Shown here: piece by piece, positions 13,794-16,163 of the stretch
Position numbering within the stretch: position 1 is the stretch's first letter
How the letters are laid out: each line of letters begins with the position of its first letter
Origin: JANYHF01 sp031393505
GTDB taxonomy: Bacteria; Pseudomonadota; Alphaproteobacteria; Rhizobiales; Hyphomicrobiaceae
Assembly: GCA_031393505.1 (NCBI GenBank)
Contig: JANMVX010000261.1
Coordinates: 1 to 16,163 of the forward strand
Length of the DNA: 16,163 bases
Reading direction: 5' to 3'
Program-made: the position numbers and the translations under genes
The notes under the pieces: model-generated
What the model saw: the letters and a program-made list of their open reading frames with translations, nothing else
What the model was told of the DNA's origin: nothing
Database searches by the model: none

Positions 13794-14793
13794 CACCGCT
13801 GCAGCGGTAGACGCGGGCGTGGTTGACACGGGGGCGGGGCGGCCCGCGCTCATGGCGCCGCGCTTGCGCATCCAGCTCAACGATTACGTCGTTTACATCG
13901 TCTTCGCCGCCGTGCTGATCTTCTTTGCGCTGACCATCGGCGACAAGGGCTTCCTGACGGTCAACAACCTGTTCAACATCACGCGCACGACCTCCATGAT
14001 CGCCGTGATGGCAGTGGCCATGACCTTCGTCATCTCGGCGGGCGAGCTTGACCTGTCGGTGGGGTCCACGGCGGCCCTCGCCGCCCTGATGGCGGCGCTG
14101 GCCATGGAGGCGGGCTACGGGGTTGTCGGCGGCGTCGCGGCAGCCGTCCTGTCGGGCCTCGCCGTCGGGGCGCTGAACGGCTTCTTCGTGACTTTCGTCA
14201 ACATCCCGTCGTTCCTGGTGACGCTCGGCATGCTCCAGTTCGTGCGCGGGCTCGACATGCGCGTCACCTACACCAAGCCGGTGGCCGTCGCTGACGGCGC
14301 CTTCAACGGCATCTTTGGCCTCGGCAGCGTGGCGGGCGTACCCTCGCTGTTTCTGTGGTCGTTGCTGGCTGCCGGGCTCGGCCACGTCGTCCTCAAATAC
14401 ACCCCCTTCGGGCGCGCCGTGCTGGCGACTGGCGGCAACCGGCTCGCGGCGCGCTACTCGGGCATCGACACCGCCCGCACCAAGTTCCTGTGCTTCCTGA
14501 TCAGCGGTGGCGCTGCGGCGCTCGCCGGCATGCTCTATTCGGGCATGATGCAGACCGCCCGCTACAATTTCGGCACCGGGGCGGAACTGGCCGCCATCGC
14601 CGCCGTTATCCTGGGCGGCACCAGCCTGTTCGGCGGCAAGGGCACGATCATCGGCACCTTCGTCGGGGCGCTGCTGATCGGCACCATCAACAACGGGCTG
14701 ATCATCATGGGCCTCGACGTCAGCGAGCAGAACATGGTGGCTGGCGCCATCATCATCCTAGCGGTGGCGTTCGGGCGGAAGCCGGCGAACTGA
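13777..14793 (+). CDS. Sugar ABC transporter permease (RbsC-like)
   Basis: The 338-residue inner-membrane protein has many hydrophobic segments (for example 37-54, 71-87, 96-110, 112-133, 191-205, 238-254, 291-311, 319-333). It has the family motifs SAGELDLSVGS (87-97), GGNRLAARYSGI (219-230, the loop expected to contact the ATPase) and GGTSLFGGKGT (280-290). It forms the membrane channel with the double ATPase and the binding protein encoded before it. The ATG at 13777 has GAGGAGG 9 bases upstream and overlaps the end of the ATPase gene. A frame beginning at 13717 has no such site. It is the last gene of the operon on this strand. Confidence 0.94.
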   Translation: MPSKVDTAAAVDAGVVDTGAGRPALMAPRLRIQLNDYVVYIVFAAVLIFFALTIGDKGFLTVNNLFNITRTTSMIAVMAVAMTFVISAGELDLSVGSTAALAALMAALAMEAGYGVVGGVAAAVLSGLAVGALNGFFVTFVNIPSFLVTLGMLQFVRGLDMRVTYTKPVAVADGAFNGIFGLGSVAGVPSLFLWSLLAAGLGHVVLKYTPFGRAVLATGGNRLAARYSGIDTARTKFLCFLISGGAAALAGMLYSGMMQTARYNFGTGAELAAIAAVILGGTSLFGGKGTIIGTFVGALLIGTINNGLIIMGLDVSEQNMVAGAIIILAVAFGRKPAN

Positions 14794-15006
14794 GGGAGGG
14801 GGCCGATGGTTGTCGGGGCCGAGTAGCAATGGTACGGGATTGCGAGGTCAGAACCGTCTGCTTATAGGCCTAAACCGGGCGTGCCGAGCAATGCATTGTA
14901 AGGTTCAACAGCCGTTGCTTTTGACCCTTAGCGTCCGGTCCAGGATTGTTCCGCGAGTTTCTGCAGCTAACGGAAGCAGACGATCTCTGTGTTGATCGAC
15001 TTCGCA
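14794..15006. other. Non-coding spacer at the convergent end of the transporter operon
   Basis: These 213 bp lie between the permease stop and the convergent HNH gene stop. Only a weak imperfect stem (GGCCGA with TCGGGGCC, about 14802-14820) is visible, and no U-tract follows. Base composition drops here from the GC-rich operon towards the more AT-rich endonuclease region. Confidence 0.4.
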
Positions 15007-15708
15007 TCAGACTGTGAATGCGTTTCCCTTACCCAGGTTACATTGCAGACACTTGGTCCCGAGGTTCTCATCTACTGTTTCGCCGCCCTTCGACCAGGGA
15101 ATGACGTGATCAACATGCAGCTCGGTCCCCGGTTTGGTCAGTGGGCTTACGCCACACGACTGACACCTAAAACCGTCTCTGACGAGAGTTCTGAACCGTT
15201 GACGGTCTGAGATCTCGCGACGAGTGCGGCGCTTCGCAGGCTGGTGCGCATCTTTAAGCACGGAAGCTGCATCAGTTGGCGCGTCAACTTGAGTCTGGGT
15301 ATGTTCGGCATTGTCGGCGTTCACCCACGCTACAAATTTTGCAAGACCGTCTGACCACGAACCAAAGCGCGCCGAAAAAGTATCCGCTGAAAATTGCGAT
15401 GCGGGGGCCTTCATTTCGGAGTATCGAGGTTGGCGACCGAGAGTGACCCAAAGATTCTTGATATCGTTGAACAGGTCTTCGTCAGAAATTCCGATTCTTG
15501 ATCGACTCGGTTGTAAGCCCGCGCACTCCAAAGCCTTCACCCATGACCCAAAGCGACGCTGAATTGTGCTCGGATGCGCTCTACCTGTTTCGCCGTACTC
15601 AACCAGCGTGAGCGTGTCACGTTGGAGCAGTTTTGCGCACCTACGCATGTCGTCCAGAAGTGATTCATCTGGCGCACCCCGAAGACTGTCCTCCAGTTCA
15701 AACTTCAT
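15007..15708 (-). CDS. HNH endonuclease with homing-endonuclease-associated repeats
   Basis: The 233-residue protein has two N-terminal copies of a helical repeat of about 50 residues, each ending in a conserved RFGSW: about 15-66 (STIQRRFGSWVKALECAGL) and 76-126 (TLGRQPRYSEM, then TFSARFGSWSDGLAKF). These match the repeats associated with HNH and homing endonucleases, which bind DNA. A basic linker (PAKRRTRREISDRQR) leads to a C-terminal HNH nuclease domain with Cys182/Cys185, the LHVDHVIPWSKGG active-site strand with Asp200 and His201, Asn215, and Cys220/Cys223 in CLQCNLGKG. GAGGG precedes the ATG at 15708. Two sampled lines in this gene are 50% and 48% GC against 77% in part of the permease, suggesting acquisition. 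Restriction or free-standing homing function cannot be told apart here. Confidence 0.88.
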   Translation of the reverse strand: MKFELEDSLRGAPDESLLDDMRRCAKLLQRDTLTLVEYGETGRAHPSTIQRRFGSWVKALECAGLQPSRSRIGISDEDLFNDIKNLWVTLGRQPRYSEMKAPASQFSADTFSARFGSWSDGLAKFVAWVNADNAEHTQTQVDAPTDAASVLKDAHQPAKRRTRREISDRQRFRTLVRDGFRCQSCGVSPLTKPGTELHVDHVIPWSKGGETVDENLGTKCLQCNLGKGNAFTV

Positions 15709-15931
15709 TCAGCCCTCGGTGTTTAACCCGGCACCTTTGGACAATCGCCCAACACCCCGACGCCCGAGATCGGCACTGCGTCTTACCGACCTATCACGAC
15801 TTCCGGATCTTGTCGAAGCTGACGTTGGAGGCTGGAAAACTCAAGATCGTTTCCGGCAGAGATTGACCCCAGGCGGAATCGTTCTTGATGTGTTCCGTTA
15901 ACAGACCGTATTGAGGTTTCAACGCCCCAGC
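15709..15931. other. Spacer between HNH endonuclease and SorC regulator genes
   Basis: The 223 bp between two minus-strand genes show no coding frame I can support and no clear terminator. It is the only place for an HNH gene promoter if that gene is not read through from the regulator, but I found no convincing -35/-10 pair. Confidence 0.35.
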
Positions 15932-16163
15932 TCACGCAAGCAGCGTCTCGGCCACATCGTAATCGGTAATGAGCACCTCGGGTTCCAGCAGCAGCAGCGC
16001 CGATTTTACGGCCAGCGCTTTCTCCCAACCGCCAGACGCCAGGATGATGCGGCGCGCGCTGTGCAGCATCTGAGGTTCGGCCGAGATCACGCGCTCGTTC
16101 AGCGGATGCGCGATGACCTTGCCGGAGGCATCGATGAAGCGGCAGAGAATGTCGCCGACGGCG
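15932..16163 (-). CDS. C-terminal end of a SorC-family sugar-responsive transcriptional regulator (partial)
   Basis: On the minus strand a frame is open from the window edge to a TGA at 15934-15932 and encodes 76 residues beginning AVGDILCRFIDASGKVI. It continues with HPLNERVISAEPQML, RRIILASGGWEKALAVKSAL and LLEPEVLITDYDVAETLLA. The order GDI-RF-D-G, LNERVI, GG-EKA and the VLITD-AE-LL end is that of the effector-binding domain of SorC/DeoR-type regulators, which bind phosphorylated sugars and control sugar or polyol uptake operons. The DNA-binding half lies beyond the window. Its nearness to a sugar ABC transporter makes that operon the likely target. Confidence 0.82.
   Translation of the reverse strand, partial: AVGDILCRFIDASGKVIAHPLNERVISAEPQMLHSARRIILASGGWEKALAVKSALLLLEPEVLITDYDVAETLLA

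Overview
The window is GC-rich bacterial DNA, protein-dense with short intergenic gaps. The mix of genes is a thiamine-dependent 2-oxoacid dehydrogenase, an acyl-CoA dehydrogenase, MaoC hydratases, a ribose-type sugar ABC transporter with a SorC regulator, and an ECF sigma factor with a DUF4142 protein. This mix fits a proteobacterium, most likely an alphaproteobacterium with a versatile catabolism. That assignment is inferred from gene content and base composition only. I saw no rRNA, tRNA, CRISPR array or complete insertion sequence.

Left part (1-4404): The window opens with the 3' end of an unrecognised gene on the + strand. Next is a minus-strand pair, an MDR-type zinc-binding dehydrogenase followed by a SnoaL-like (NTF2-fold) protein. 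Just upstream of that pair lies a decayed copy of a MaoC hydratase gene whose intact relative sits about 2.5 kb away. A second minus-strand operon encodes an ECF sigma factor, a secreted DUF4142 protein and a secreted cupredoxin. A striking imperfect palindrome of about 185 bp lies immediately upstream of the sigma gene and overlaps its likely promoter.

Centre (4405-9658): A tight six-gene minus-strand operon reads acyl-CoA dehydrogenase, E1 alpha, E1 beta, E2, hot-dog dehydratase subunit, MaoC hydratase. Adjacent genes are 13-27 bp apart or overlap as TGATG/ATGA. Read as a pathway, E1/E2 would turn a 2-oxoacid into an acyl-CoA, the dehydrogenase would make the enoyl-CoA, and the hot-dog pair would hydrate it. 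No E3 (dihydrolipoamide dehydrogenase) gene is in the window. The substrate cannot be told from sequence.

Right part (9659-16163): A 385-bp divergent control region has credible promoters facing both ways plus repeats that look like operators. It separates the acid operon from a + strand operon of an Asp-nucleophile alpha/beta hydrolase, a periplasmic sugar-binding protein, a double-domain ATPase and a permease. Beyond it, on the minus strand, are an HNH endonuclease gene with homing-endonuclease-associated repeats in visibly lower-GC DNA, and the C-terminal end of a SorC-family sugar-responsive regulator that runs off the window. The regulator is a natural candidate to control the transporter, with the endonuclease gene looking like an insertion between them.
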